From the NCBI GenBank assembly GCA_031772625.1, contig CM062804.1:275807174-275871173 (forward strand): a DNA stretch of 64,000 nt, in the 5' to 3' direction. This document shows positions 23,580 to 37,005 of the stretch, piece after piece. The translations under genes were made by a program, and so were the position numbers. Below the pieces are notes generated by a model. The model was not told the origin of the DNA. It searched no databases and saw only the letters and a list, made by a program, of their open reading frames with translations. Each line of letters starts with the position of its first letter. The first letter of the stretch is position 1. The DNA is from Pinus tabuliformis (taxonomy: Eukaryota > Streptophyta > Pinopsida > Pinales > Pinaceae).

Positions 23580-26163
23580 ATGCCAAAATCCTTAGACCCA
23601 TTTTGGGAGTATGGGGATCCTAATGGTGGGACAAATCGATCATATCTATCATGCAAATTATGTGGGACCAGGATGATAGGAGGGGTTACGTGATTGAAAT
23701 ACCATTTGGCTAGACTCCCTAGATATGATGTTGGGCTTTGTACAGTTTCTAGTCTGGAGCTTATACAAAAATCTCTTAAAGTAATTGATGAAAAAGACAA
23801 AAAGAAGGAAGAGGCAATAATAAATAAGGTTGAACGTGCAGATTTATCTTTCAGGATATATTCTTCTAATTTTGAGGTTGAGAATAGTGGGAGGTGCTCC
23901 AAAACCTCACCTACTACTTCTAGTGCGAGGTCATCATTTTTTGTTCCATGAACAGGAGATGGAGCACAACCTTCCATAAAATCAATTGTTATACAAAAGG
24001 AGAAGCAAGAAGTAGATAGAGTTATGGGGAGTTATCTTTTTTGGAGTGACTTACCTCTTAGGATCACAAAACGAAATCCATTTTGGTAGCCAATGTGTGA
24101 TTCTATTGTTGTTAGGGGCCTAGGGTACAAAAGTGCTACATATGAGGAGTTTCTGGGGTCAATTATTCAAGCAAAAAAGCAGGACATGAACTCTATATTG
24201 GCAGAGTTGTAACAAACATGGGAAGTTTCTGGATGCATAATGATGTCTGATCATTGGAAATATAGGAAGGGTAGGACCATGTTTATTAAATCAATGGATG
24301 CATTAGCACATAGCAAATATGCAACAATGATATGTGAGTTGTTAGGTGGGTTCATTTAGGAGATTGGTGTGCATAATGTGGTGCAAGACATAAAAAGAAA
24401 TGCATCTAATTATGTGTCTGCCGACATGATGCTTATGGAGAGGCACCACACATTGTTCTAGACTCTGTGTGAAACACATTGTATCGATTTTATGCTTGAG
24501 GATATGTGGAAACTCTCCTTCATCAAGGAGGTGATTGATATGGCTAGGAGCATCCCCAAGTTTATTTATAACCACGCTTTTGTTCTTAGACTCATGAGGA
24601 GGTACACTAGAAATAAGGAGTTGCGGCGTCTTGCAATCACATGCTTTTCCACCAACTTTATTACTCTTTAGTCTTTGCTTCCACGCTAGTTCAATTTGAA
24701 GAAAATGTTTGTTTCTGATGAGTGGTGTGATTGTAAGTACAATAGGAGATAGGACAAGAGAGCCATAGCAAAAATGGTGTAGTCTGACATGTTTTAGCAA
24801 GGAGTAGAAGAAGCATGCTCAGTTAGTGAACCTATAGTAAAGGTTTTGAGATTGGTAGATGGGGACAAGCCTACAATGGCTTATTTGTATGAGGCCATGG
24901 ATAGGGCCAAGGAGGAAATTCGTTCTTATTATGCAGACAAGGGTTCTGCTGGGCTTGATAGGCATATGATGTTATGGGATGTGATTGATAGTCGATGGAT
25001 AGGGATGCTTCATCGACCCATTCATGCAACAACACTCTTTCTCAACCCCTCATTTTCATACAAAACCACCTTTGATTTTGATGGTGAGGTGATGGAAGAG
25101 ATTCATTCCTGTATTCAGAAGATGGTACTTGATCTTCAACTTCATAGCGAAATCAATCCCGAGATATAATTTTATCGAGATTGTGTTGGACTATTTAGAT
25201 TTGATGATGCTATTAGCGAAAGGACCCTCTTAATGCCACGTAAGTGACAAGTCATCACTCATTAGAATTGTCAATTGTCAATTTCCTTATTTAGAATTCT
25301 AGATTTTTAAAATTCAATTATGTAAATTTTATTTGAAAGTTTAATTATGTTTCAAGTTTTTGACTTTTTATTTCTTTATTTTGTTGTAGATATTTGGCGG
25401 CAAAGATATGGTGTAATGACACCAAATTTGCAAAAATTGGCCATAAGAATCCTAATTCTAACATGTATTTCTTTAGGGTGTGAGCGCAATTGGAGTGTAT
25501 TTGAGAAAATACACTCCAAAAAGCACACCAGGTATTCTTTGAGATTCACCCTTCAGTTGAGAAATTACATTTATTGTAATTAAATTTTTTTTATTTATGA
25601 CCCTCAAGTGTCAAGAGTCAAGAGTCAAGAATCATTAGTTTTTTTGACACTCTTACAAGTTGGAGTTCACATGCCTCAATGATTTAGTGTATGTGCATTG
25701 CAATATCTGACTTTGAGTGAAGCAAATAGAAGCACTAATGGATCCAGATGCCCTTTCCTTAGACAATATTGATGTATTGTCTCAGTGGAGGGTGCATTCT
25801 AAGGTGCCAATCCTGGAGGAGTCACCTTCATGGTTAGAGCCAAATGATCCATTAGAATATGGGAAACAAGAGAAGGAGGACTTGGAGGAGGAGCAGCACG
25901 AGGAGGAGAAGGAGGCAGAGGAGAAGGAAGAGGAGACTGTGGGAGAATCAACATAAACACCATATTCTATAGATATAGGAGAGTACAACTCCATACCTAG
26001 AACTCATTATTTAACATTAAGTACAGGGGCAGGGCCAGGGTCTTCTACTGCTAGGGGCAGGCCTGGTAAACAAGTGATCATGTTTTCCAGTAAAGGGAGA
26101 GAGGGCATTGATTTCAAATATATAGCTGCTAGTTTTATTTGTTTTGCTCCATATAACTCATGA
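23580..26163 (+). pseudogene. hAT transposase (BED finger, DUF659-like, dimerisation domain), decayed
   Basis: The probable start is the ATG at 23580 (MPKSLDPFWEYGDP). A BED-type finger follows (CKLCGTRM, KYHLARL). About 24220-24700 matches a DUF659-like region (CIMMSDHW, GVHNVVQ, NASNYVSA, HCIDFMLED). At the usual TDNAS the copy reads KRNAS, so an acidic residue expected in the core is lost. About 24840-25170 is open (DSRWIGMLHRPIHATTLFLNP). GT-AG borders at 25240-25389 join CAC to ATATTTGG in frame and lead to the dimerisation region (PNLQKLAIRIL, GCERNWSVFEKIHSKK). A Glu-rich tail (25717-25956) follows. About a dozen in-frame stops, mostly TAG, make it nonfunctional. Confidence 0.85.
25240..25389 (+). 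other. Probable intron of the hAT transposase
   Basis: The donor GTAAGTG follows CCAC and the acceptor TTTTGTTGTAG precedes ATATTTGG. Removing these 150 bases joins MPH to IWRQRYG in frame, at the place where hAT proteins have a Trp-containing motif before PNLQ. The AT-rich interior fits a plant intron. Confidence 0.65.
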
Positions 26164-26491
26164 TGATGAGACACTTGTATATATATGAGGTTATTTTGTA
26201 TTGGTTCTCCACATTTGAGTCCTTGATTGGACAATTATCAGGGATCAATAGGATTTGGTATCATATTTGATGTTTCATTTCTATTTGACATCATATATAT
26301 CAATGCTTTCTTCATATTTGTGTGCCAATGTGTTTGTTTCATGTTGTTATTGCTTTATATGTTAAAAAATATGAAAAAAAATGAATATATTATGCATTTT
26401 TTATGCTTTCCGATATCTTCGCCGATATTGTCGATAAGATTTTTTTGGGACCCTCGCTAATATTTTTCCGATACTGATATTATCAACACTG

Positions 26492-26499
26492 GTATATAC
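26492..26499. repeat. hAT target-site duplication, right copy
   Basis: GTATATAC directly follows the right inverted end and pairs with ATATATAC at 22848-22855. Confidence 0.75.
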
Positions 26500-28696
26500 A
26501 ACCTCTTCATTTCTCTGGCTATGTCAATAAATGGAGGATTGTAGCATGAAATGTTGTGCCATGGGTCTATACTAGTGCGTGGTGGGGGAAGTAAGGTCAT
26601 TGATACGTGATCCCTACACCCAGGCACAAACTGGAATTGACCCTATAATTTAGTGATATAGGCATCAAACCTTTCTTTGGGAAGCGTGGTTTCATCCACC
26701 CAATTAGTGAAATATAACAAGTTTGAAGGAATAAGAGGAGAGCCAAGTTGGTTTTGTGATGTTAAGATGGTGAAGTTGATGGATCAAAGGCAATATTCTA
26801 ACAACTATCACTTGGGAGGTCCTACAGGCTTTGAAGAGAGCCACCAATGCTCCATCACATGACACAGGAATCCATATGTGTGGGTATGATGGAAATGTGG
26901 AATAAGGTAATTATCAACTATGTCACAGTCTAACTAGTGAATCCAACACCCACCTGAGCTTATTTGTTATTCTCCTTCGATAAGAAACATTTAAACAATT
27001 AACAAAGCCAACATTGAAACAAAAACTAATTTCTGAGAATGGTCCAAAACTAAATATAACAACCATCCTTAGATGCAGGTCATTTTAGGAACTGATGAAA
27101 AATACTTAATAGTAGTAAATGCTCAGGAATAATGTTTTGTGCCTAAGAAAGAAAATATTTGACAAATTAGCCAAATTTAAATCTGTAAAAAGTACCAAGA
27201 ACTAAACAAAAACTATCATACTTCTTTATATTTATCGTAGATTACAAATCCAGGTAGGAAGAAAGCTAGTAGTAGAAGTCCCAAAACTAGAAAAATATTT
27301 TTCCAATAGATAAACTTCTCACATGTTCCATTTGGTCTTTTAGCCTATTAAACAGTCAATATCACAAATATATGTAGTACATAAAATTAACTCACCACTT
27401 ATCTTCCATCTTTTCCATGAGAACCCATTAATGCTTCTAAGTTATGTTGTTTAATTGATTATTTCTCTATTTTCTTAGTGAACTTCTAAGTTATTTTGTT
27501 CATTGACCGTAGTGAATAGAGAGGAGCTTGAGTGTTTCCCAATACAAGTTATTTGAACAATTTTTAAAGATAGCAGTGAAATATCTTCTCCAAAGGTTGA
27601 AAGTTAGTAGTGATGGTGTTGCAAATATGCTAGACACCTCAGGTGCAAAGATTGAGTTGTAAGGGCATTTTTTTCCTGGCGAAATTTTTGGGATCCTAGC
27701 ACTCATGCTTGGAAGGAGTGGAAACCTCTTACTAAGGACTATGGCCCTCTCACCTTTGGTTTCCTCTTTGATCATAGAGTTCCAAGCCCTTTTTCCAACA
27801 TACAACTTGCTCAAGAACATTGATATTCCCAGGTCATTTTGGCAGGACTTGGAGCGGAGGTTTGGCCACCTGTTTCCTGAATGTGACTCCCATAGAATCT
27901 TTTTAGTGCTTCATTAAAGGCATATCCTTTCTATGATTCTTAACACAATATTGGTATATAAGTATCTAGAAGAGCATTGCGTTTGTCATATTCATAGAAT
28001 TTGGATGGCACAGGTTTCTAATATGATGCAAGTTGTTGTGTGGTGGGTCATTTATCGAATTCCTTCCAAGGTCACATTGGACAAGAGTTCTCAGATATAA
28101 TTTTCCTAGTTTGAAATCACTTGGATACTGTTAAGCACATTTTCTAGGAGCTTTAATTTTCCAATTGATGTTGAGGCTTGTTTGACACTACTCAACATGA
28201 TGTGTCACTTCAGGTTAGGGTGCATTGTCACACTACCTTGTACAATGATGGTCATCCTATAGTGCTTTTCTAGGGCCTTGGGATTGCATGTGGATCTCAA
28301 TGTTGTTTGTGCCATGGAATTTAGGTGTATGTTTATTTTTAATTAGGAGGTTTTCTCTCTGTCTACTTTTAGTACATTGTCAAAAGATGAGGTACACCAT
28401 CAACTTTAGCCTTTTATCCTTTTGGAAAAAGGATTTTTTTCCCTTCACATAGCCAAATATTTAGATCACATAAAAAATTCTTCTTTTATTTATTCTCTAG
28501 TGGATATTAAGAAGAAGTTATGCAGTTCACACAAATAAACTTATGCATTTCTATTGTAAATACTTTTTTGTAAATATGAGACATATTTTTCAAAAAAACA
28601 AAGGTAATTGGAAACTGTGAAAGAGTTCTAGGATTTACCTAAAAGGCACAGAAGGCCATAGAAAGTCAATAAAAGTGCAACAAAAATCTTCATAAG
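26500..28696. other. No recognised gene
   Basis: Short ORFs on both strands (for example 27500-27820 minus, 27705-27917 plus) show no motif I can name. No repeat or terminus was recognised. Confidence 0.4.
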
Positions 28697-29050
28697 ATGG
28701 TAAACATAGCCTTTATGGATCTGTTTGAGGATGCACATAGAAAAGAGGATGCAACCATCAATATAAAAAACTTGCTAAGGGTGGTTCAAGCTAACAGAAA
28801 ACTTCAAAATACTCAAGCCACACCCCTCTACTATGATAATGGAAATGCATTTAAGCTCATGAAGAGACTAGAATCCATGCCAAGACTAAGCACATACATT
28901 ACTTCAACAACAAAAATTTCAACGCAAAGAAGATGCCTTTATGTGCTGCAAAACTAAAAATAAGCTTGCAGACATTTTCACAAAAGCGTTGAACATGCAA
29001 AACATTCAAAATATTAGAATGACCCTTTCCATGAAAGAAATTAAAATGAG
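28697..29050 (+). pseudogene. Ty1/copia RNase H C-terminal remnant
   Basis: Across two frames, the plus strand shows the end of a copia RNase H: DNGNAFKLMKRLES, then in another frame HAKTKHIHYF, then KTKNKLADIFTKALNM. Intact copia elements have 'DN..AI.L..N...H.RTKHI' and 'KTE.Q.ADI.TKAL' at the end of pol. At least two frameshifts separate the pieces. Nothing of the upstream reverse transcriptase or integrase is recognisable. A purine-rich ATAAGGGGGAGGT at 29494-29506 could be the polypurine tract of the same element, though it lies about 450 bases downstream. Confidence 0.65.
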
Positions 29051-31902
29051 CTTTTGGGTGTATTTATTTACCCTCATTACTTGATTTTAATGCATTGTCT
29101 AAGCCAACTGATCCAAAAATTGGTTTTTATCAGTCGTAAAGTTATGATCACATATACGGGAACCAAAATAGAGATGCTAATAGATTATTGAAGGTGGGAT
29201 TGGACCTGTCACCGAACTGCTGGAAAATCAATAAAGTAAAAGACAGACAACAACATGAACTCTTTTAAGGAACGCGACCATTATGACAATTATCACAGAG
29301 ATATATTGAAAACTGATAATGTATACCTTCTTGACATATGTTTATGCTATTTTTTTCCACGACACTAATACTGAAACAACCTTCAGGGCTTATTATTTTG
29401 ATACTTTAACAATTATTTTTAGGATGTACTTTTATCCCTCTTATATAAAGGGAGCACTTTTAAAGGTATTTTTTTCTAGCATTCCGAAGAATCATAAGGG
29501 GGAGGTATATCAGTAAAATAGTATGCACGACATCTGCTATATGTAATTTTATATCTGAGTAACACTACAACTTGTTTTCTTTGGAGAAAATATACACACA
29601 TTTGAACTTGGAATAAAACTTGATTGCCACACCTATAATGGACCTGGAACTGACCTACACGGATCTACATTTTGATTTAATTGGAGCCAACTTTTCCATA
29701 TTTTCTTAAGCGACCTTAAATACAAGAAGCTAGGCCAACCTCGAAGATCACTTGGCCAGTCTAGATGGTTGAAAAGCCTATTCCTTTTCCAAGGAAATAC
29801 ACAACAATGGTGAGATCTTTACCTATGGTTTATTAGGAAATATAATCACTGTGGACCTTAATGTCCATGTGGATGAGATTGGGGGTTACTTATGCAAACT
29901 TAAAAAAAATATATATATATATCTTGGTTTTCATGGTCAAAAGGTTGAATTAGTAAGAGACTTTGTTTGCCTCTTTCTCTTTTCATTTATCTCAAAAATT
30001 GAGTCTCCTAGGTTAACAAGGGTAGGAGACCTTCATTTAGCTCTCCTATTTTTTTCCCTAGATTCATGATTGACAAGGTGAGAGACCTTCATTTAGCTCC
30101 CTCGGTGCTCAAAATTGTCTTGTGAATCTCATGCATGATCTCTCTTGGAAACGTTTCCCACTGACTCCATATGCCCATAATTTCATTGATAAGCTAAGAC
30201 ATTGATCATTCATTCTCCATCACCTTATACCTTTTGCAAGTCATTCATGTTGTTTTGTTATGGTTCCACTCTGTAAAGAATCTTATGGTTGTGTATGTTT
30301 GGGAACATTTCCATTAAACTCAAACTCTAATCACCCTAAAGAAACCTAGCAATCCTATATACCACCTAAACCCAAATTGATCAGATCCTTTGATTCATGG
30401 AGAGTGAAGTAGATGTCTTGGAGAGCTCTTGACTTGGATTGAAGAAGACATTAGATTTCTATGATCTATAAGGATAATTCCCCTTGATCTAGATGAAAGT
30501 GGGCCAAAAGAGAGAAGTGAAGTGCAATGTGTCTCACACTTGAGATTTTGGACATTATCTCGAAAAGTGGGATATTTTGTTGTCATAGACACAAAGGAAC
30601 TAAATAGATATGAATATCACAATTTGAAGGAAAAAAAGTGTAGACCTAGAAAATATAATAAGAACTAGAGAAAAAGGTTAACGAGATGTTGAGGAAGCAT
30701 ACAACTTCAACAGAGAAAACAAAGACCCTAAGAAGAGACAGGAATGGAGGTTGAGAAATACCCTAGTCACATGCTAGAGACGAGAGACCCAATTAAAACT
30801 AGCACTAGACCCAGACATTGAGCATGCACTAAAGTCCTAGAATTATTTAACTTTTCAGGACAAAACACCTCCAAACAGGGGAGGTCTGATTCATAATGGA
30901 TTGGATCAGATAATATTTAGAAGGCATTGTGTTTGGATCAAACATGTAGCCCTAAGCCTAACCAATTTAGCACCTTTAATAGTCAAAAGCATAGAAAGAG
31001 AGGGTCAAAGGAGTGATAGAGATGGTGATTAATCCAAACTTCTACAGTCTTAATAAAAAATTAGTGAAGTTAATGACTACCATAATAATGCACGAATCAT
31101 TAGACTAAATAATACAACCTTTATACCTATGTATAAAATAGATTAGATATCATGAGAATCTATGAGATATGGCACCATGTAATCAGAATGGTTAAAAACC
31201 TACTCAGAATACATATTATATTCTGCCATCACAACCTAACAAGTACGAAACTCTTACAATATCTTAAGGCAAAAGCAAAAATTGTTCTTTCGTTGGAATC
31301 AATGCGAGTGTTTTGGGTTAAAGAGACTGCATCACGATTGCTATATAATGGATATTTTCATAATGTGGGACTTACCATTCTATATGCCTCATAACCTTCA
31401 TGTTTGTGTTCACCCTCTACAAATGTTTTAAAAATCCTATTGTCGTCGGTGGGTCCTTCATCATAGAAAAAGATTTTCCCATCATGATCCTTGTACCAAC
31501 AACAACCATGGCACCTCCGAAGTACATGCTATATTTTGTTAGGAATAAACAAATATCTAATATGTAGTTTGTTTAGTTTAGCTACTAAAAGAGAGTTTTG
31601 TTATAGTTCTGACTAAAATGATTAAATATGAAATTGTTGTGTTGTACTCCCTTTATGCCATTATGGTTTATGGTGCATTGTTGTGCTAGATTTCCCAATA
31701 AAAGGTTTCCAAACTAAATCTCTTGTAAGCGCACTAGAAAATACAATTCTATGCATAAAAGCAATAAATAAATCTATTCAGAGAAACATAGTGCTCTCCA
31801 CATAATATTAATACTTGATTTATTATTCAGTGCCAAATCTAGTCTTCCAAAACTTCAAATAAGGAATTGTGGGGATCCAGATGAAAACAACTAAAAAAAA
31901 GG
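29051..31902. other. No recognised gene
   Basis: This may begin with the 3' part of the copia element whose pol tail ends near 29050; a candidate polypurine tract lies at 29494-29506. I could not define an LTR. The rest shows no coding or repeat structure I can support. Confidence 0.4.
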
Positions 31903-32247
31903 TGATAATTTTGATAAATTACCAGTAATAGTTGAGATCTTGGTGGGGAATCTAGGAGGAAATTTATCACAATAAACCTTGAATGTAACTGTTAAGTTAT
32001 GACCAGCATTGACAAAGACCAATAAGGAAAAAAGAGTCATACAAACGTAGTGGAAACATTTAAAAATCTTGTCTAGGTAATATTTTTGATAAACTACGAA
32101 GATAAGTTAGATCCTAGTGGGGAATCCAACATGATAGTTATCACAATAAACCTTGAATCTAAATGTAAAGTTATGACTAACATTGACAGAGACCAACAAG
32201 GAAAAAATATGCATACAACCCTAGTTAAAACATTTTAAAGGCTTCTC
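31903..32247. repeat. Two-copy tandem duplication, ~175-bp period
   Basis: Copies at about 31903-32077 and 32078-32247 share TTTTGATAAAYTAC, GTGGGGAATC, ATCACAATAAACCTTGAAT, AAGTTATGAC, CATTGACA, GACCAA and AAGGAAAAAA in the same order. Confidence 0.75.
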
Positions 32248-32900
32248 CATTATGGCCAAGGAGTTTAGTTGATCTGGAAAGCAATTTCATACATGATATA
32301 CTTCAAGGTGGCTCAACCTAGTCAATACTACAACATTTTCTCTCATAAAATTATGTCCCAAACAACTATAAAACATAATATTACATAACTTCAAATGTTT
32401 ATTATGAAGATGACATACCATCTTGACTTAAAAAACAAAAATCCCCAGAAGTTTTACCTTGAGTTATTGTTTTTTTTTTTTTAAATTTCATTGGTTTAAA
32501 AATTTTGTAGATAATTTCTATGATCAAAGTTCTCATTAAAATGGAACGAAGAAACTTTCAATAAGGTTTCAATTGAAATTTGGATAAAATTTCTAAATGG
32601 AAAGTTGAATTTATCCATTTATGAACTTATCTCACCCATGTCTCTTAGAAGCATGTTATAATTAAATTTATAATAGGTGAAATTCAAATTTATTAAGCCA
32701 AATAGACTTTTTATAAGAGATGTATAATTATTTTTGTACCCAATATGGAGTTGACACATCATTTAAAAGGATTTTAATATATAGAAAGTATTTGAAAGCC
32801 TAAAAAAAATCTTATTTCAAAAATAGTTTCTTTTTGCATTTGTATATGAGAATTATGTGCAAGTCTATTAATGGCTAACATGAGGTTGACATGAAGTGTC

Positions 32901-33026
<126 letters not shown>

Positions 33027-33226
33027 ATAAAAAATTAGGTCAAATTCAACTTTATATATGTTATATAAGAGAGAAAGAAATAAAAAACTTGTAAAGGAAA
33101 CGAGACCACATGTTAAGTGAGGAGGAAGTGTAATATCACACTCTCAGTGGTAAGTTCTAGATATTATTGATATTCATTCTTACACTAAACTTGATTTTTT
33201 CCTAGTGTTGCAAACCTGAGAATCAG

Positions 33227-33409
33227 AAGAAAAAAAGAAGTCATTAAGGGTATTGACTTTGAGACCTCAAAAAATCATGTAAAAAACAGAAGAAAAAGAA
33301 AGTCACCAAGGGTATTCACTTCGAGACCTCAAAAACATCATGTAAAAAAATAGAAAGAAAAGTCACTAAGGGTCTTGACTTCGAGACCTCAAAAACATCA
33401 TGTAAGAAA
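33227..33409. repeat. Three-copy minisatellite, ~61-bp period
   Basis: Three units contain GTCAYYAAGGGT, TTGACTT or TTCACTT, GAGACCTCAAAAA and ATCATGTAA, starting near 33240, 33302 and 33362, separated by A/G-rich spacers. The second and third units are closest to each other. Confidence 0.8.
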
Positions 33410-33918
33410 TTGCCAAACCATGACAAGCATTAAAAAATACAAAATAAGTTCATTTTTTCATTTTTAGCTATATAAAACTAACATCAAACTAAGTTTCCTA
33501 CATATGGGTCCAGCTATGACATTTTTCAAAACAAGTGACGAGCTTATTGTTTGGTCAATTTAATGTTCTTAAATTGCAAGCATAAATTATCGACCGGAGT
33601 TGGTAAACTTATGAAGTGCAGGTGCACTATATATGCTAGAAGCTTATTCTTTCGTTTAGTAAAATGCTGGTTATGTTTGTTTTGAGATGTTTCTTGTTAT
33701 CTAGATTTTCAATAGAGTTATATTTCTACATATTAATACTTGTAAGTTAATCTAGTGTTAGAATAAATGAGAGTTAAGCTATTGTTATAATAATCTATCA
33801 AATCTTTATCTATGTGAGTATCATTCTAAAATATCTTAAGTTATTCATCTTAAAATTATGAAAACACCTTGCTGCATGAAACAAAGTATTGGAATTCAAA
33901 CAAAATATTTTCAAAGTA

Positions 33919-33991
33919 TCTCTCTCTCTCTCTCTCGATATATATATATATATATATATAAATCTAGAGAGAGAGAGAGATAGAGAGAGAA
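33919..33991. repeat. Compound (TC)n(TA)n(GA)n inverted microsatellite
   Basis: A TC run, a TA run and a GA run follow in order, so the outer runs are complementary and the block can fold into a long hairpin with an AT loop. Confidence 0.9.
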
Positions 33992-36900
33992 GTTCCGATC
34001 TTAAGGAGTATGAAAGAAATATCTAATTACAAATTGCAGAGTGAGACAAATTCTATTTCTAAAAAACATGAAAAGACTATCTGTAATGAAACGAAAAACA
34101 TTGAAGGACTAAACTATTAAACGACTGCAAGCATAACGAAATACGAAATGGTAAACAAGATAATCTGAGTTATATGAAATAATGAAAACAACGAAGTAAC
34201 TAAACTAGAATGCAGTGATAACAAAAAGAAATTGAATGAAAACAATCATAAAATAAAAAAATGAAAATAAACTAAAAACCTTGAACCAAATGGTATGATT
34301 CAGAATCACATACGCATTGAATCAGAAAGGTAACTTTAAATTAATACAAAAACGAAATTCTGGTTCACAATACTTCAACAATTAACTGTTACTTCCTCCC
34401 TGATATCGTTTACAGAGGATACATATTTATATAAAATGCATGCTCAATCAGTTGAGACTTCTATGCCTACAGGTTTGTTGTTCAATCCTAATTCAAATAT
34501 GAAACTAGACAAGAAAAGCATTATTTCATCAATTTTCTATTTGGAAAGCAAATCAAGAAAATGTGACGCGCTTGAACTTTTGTTGCTACATGTTGACCTG
34601 TGTCTTTGTTTGCGCCATTGTGTGATTCCTTTGGTGAATTGGCTCGAATGAGTAGGAGGAGATCCATGAGGGTATCGACCCTCAATTACCCATATGCTTA
34701 ATTGCTTCATTAGCGCACCAGAACCCCGCGAACCATGGAGGTAGCTGCAGATTTATAAAATGGTTGCAGAATCATGTTAATTACGTAGCTAATGCACTCT
34801 TCGATAAAACAATAAGGAACATTAACACATATGAAAAATAAGACATGCAAGAGTTATTACCTTATCAAAACCTATGATTTATTGCCTTTATTGAGTTGAT
34901 ATTGATGATGAAAAAGAGGAAAATGGTGGAAAATGGGTGTCAAAACAAAATAGTTATGGAACTTTATACTTTATAAGAGGTGCATATATCAGATTTATAT
35001 TCATTAATATTGGAAAAAAAGCAACAAAATTAATATAAATGAGCAATGTTTTGTATTCATTTTTAGATTGAAATCATTTCAATGTCGACCATTCATCAAT
35101 TCACATTCATGATATAACAATGAACACTGACATCCTTTCTCTTTCTAGAGATGGGGTTAAAAATGATAAAAATGAAAATCTGAAAACTCACAACTTGCTA
35201 AAGCTAAAATGTGAAGACTTGGGGGTGAAGCATGTCAACAATCATGAAGAATGCTTATTTTTGAATTATTCCACAGTACTTTCTTACAATAAAACAACAG
35301 GCAATGCACCTACTTCTCTTATTCTCTATTGGTGTCTTTCAAGCTCACATATCTAAACTAAAGATGCCAAAGTGAACATGAAATTAGGGATTAAAGGTGT
35401 AAAAAGAAGGAAACATTTAATTGTTTTAGGGTTTCCTTGTGGGCTCACCTTAATTCCACTTTAATAGCGCATTTTTAATATTATTCATTTTTTCCCTAAA
35501 ATCAGCACTGGCATTGTTGAAATCAATATGCATCCCCAAAGTCCCACGGGGCATTGTTGAGTGTGTACTTGTGTTACAGGATACAACATGGTAGAAGGAT
35601 GGATATATTTCTAGCTTGTGTGTGGATGATACATGGTCAGGTACAAGTATGGGTATGGAAAATCTGATCCCTAAGAACATGTACCCACACTACTTAGACA
35701 TCACATAATTGCATTACCACATAAACATGAAAAATTTGATATATAAGATGTAGAAATTCAAAAGATCTAAATTATCAGCAAAAAACGAGTATAGCTTGAT
35801 TGAATAAGCCTGCAATGATGAAAATAAATTTTAGAAATCCTTCGATTTAGTGCCATTATAAAAATAAATGATTCTTATATGGAAAATGAAGCACTTGAAT
35901 TGATCTTATCAAGATTCAAGCCAGTGGCTATGATGGGGCTAGCATGATGTTGGTTGTGCACTGACATCTATGACAACTTGTGTAATTGAAGCTGGAGAGA
36001 CTCCAAGCTTACAATATTTTGAGACTAGAGCCTTGTTCAATCCCACCTTTATTGTGGTTTTTCTCAAAGCTACATTGAAAGAACATGGCACTATGCTCCC
36101 TACTTACCCTATAATATAGAAAATAACAGTTTGATGATTTCTTATTTCCTACCCAAGGCCCCACAATTCCAAAATGGAGCTTCTAAACTATCTCACAGTA
36201 CCATTTTCCTAGCTGAATCTGGTGAAGATCACACCTCTTCCATGAAGAAAACTGTTATGTATGTTTATTTATTTCTTTTCATAAGGAACTCTCAGAGACA
36301 TGATTAAAACTCAACATTTCTCTAGAATGAAGATTTCCATGTTTTATTCTATGTTCATCAGATGGATTTTTTGCAGAGGTAATATCTTTTCTTATATTGT
36401 ATCTCTAGTTTGTTCTTTGATCTTTATTCATATCCAAATATTACTGTGACATACCTTGGTAAATTGTAAATATTGATTACCACAGTAAAAAACATGATAC
36501 TCAGGTTTAGGGAAGGTCAGATGACAAACTGAAATCTTTTAATTTTATTTGATTAATAAAATTATGTTGTTAAGTTGTGTAGGAGCCACGAGACATTGGA
36601 AATAATGCCTAATGTGTCTCACATGTTAGTTGGGTAGATAGTTATGGTTAGACGGTTACTGCCATAGCTTATCCAAGGGAATTAATTCTCAAAACATGGG
36701 AACCAAGAGGATAGAGGTACCTGAGGTAACCAGTGAGGAGAAAAGAGATAATTGGTAACAAAGGTTGTATCATCAATCTGTGTTGAAGGGTTAGATGGAT
36801 TTACATAAGCTAGTTGGACTAAGTCTGGTTAGGATAATATAGTTGTAGAAGAAGTAGCAATGTGTTGTTACAGTCTACCTTGCTTGTGAGAAGAGCGAGG

Positions 36901-37000
36901 GGGGAGATTTGGTCTGTGACTGATCTCGACATTGCTTTCTGGAAGGTGGAACAAGTGTTTGTGCAGACTTACAAGGCTTCAGATAAGTATTCTATGGCTT
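33992..37000. other. No recognised gene
   Basis: Several short ORFs (34436-34651, 35120-35356 plus; 35450-35680 minus) have no motif. This is the left flank of the 19.65-kb Ty3/gypsy element. Confidence 0.4.
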
Positions 37001-37005
37001 AGATG
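37001..37005. repeat. Target-site duplication AGATG, left copy
   Basis: AGATG is repeated at 56656-56660 on the other side of the giant element. On this side the LTR edge reads TTTATCAC where the internal LTR edge reads TGTTATCAC. One G appears deleted here, which hides the usual TG terminus. Confidence 0.75.

Larger units (their letters stand above)
22856..26491 (+). mobile_element. Complete but inactive hAT transposon
   Basis: A 3,636-bp element. The left end begins CGGTGTTGACAATATTGG and the right end, read inward on the minus strand, begins CAGTGTTGATAATATCAG. CAGTGTTG-like ends are typical of plant hAT elements, so the second base of the left end has probably mutated. An 8-bp duplication flanks it. 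Both subterminal regions (22860-23030 and 26405-26480) are packed with ATATCG/CGATAT words, as expected for transposase binding sites. The interior encodes one transposase in plus orientation, ruined by many stops. Confidence 0.85.

Noticed and set aside
34436..34651. 71-codon ORF with a vague likeness to a copia reverse transcriptase segment (ETSMPTGLLFNPN)
   Set aside because: The likeness is limited to a few residues and neither flank shows copia motifs.
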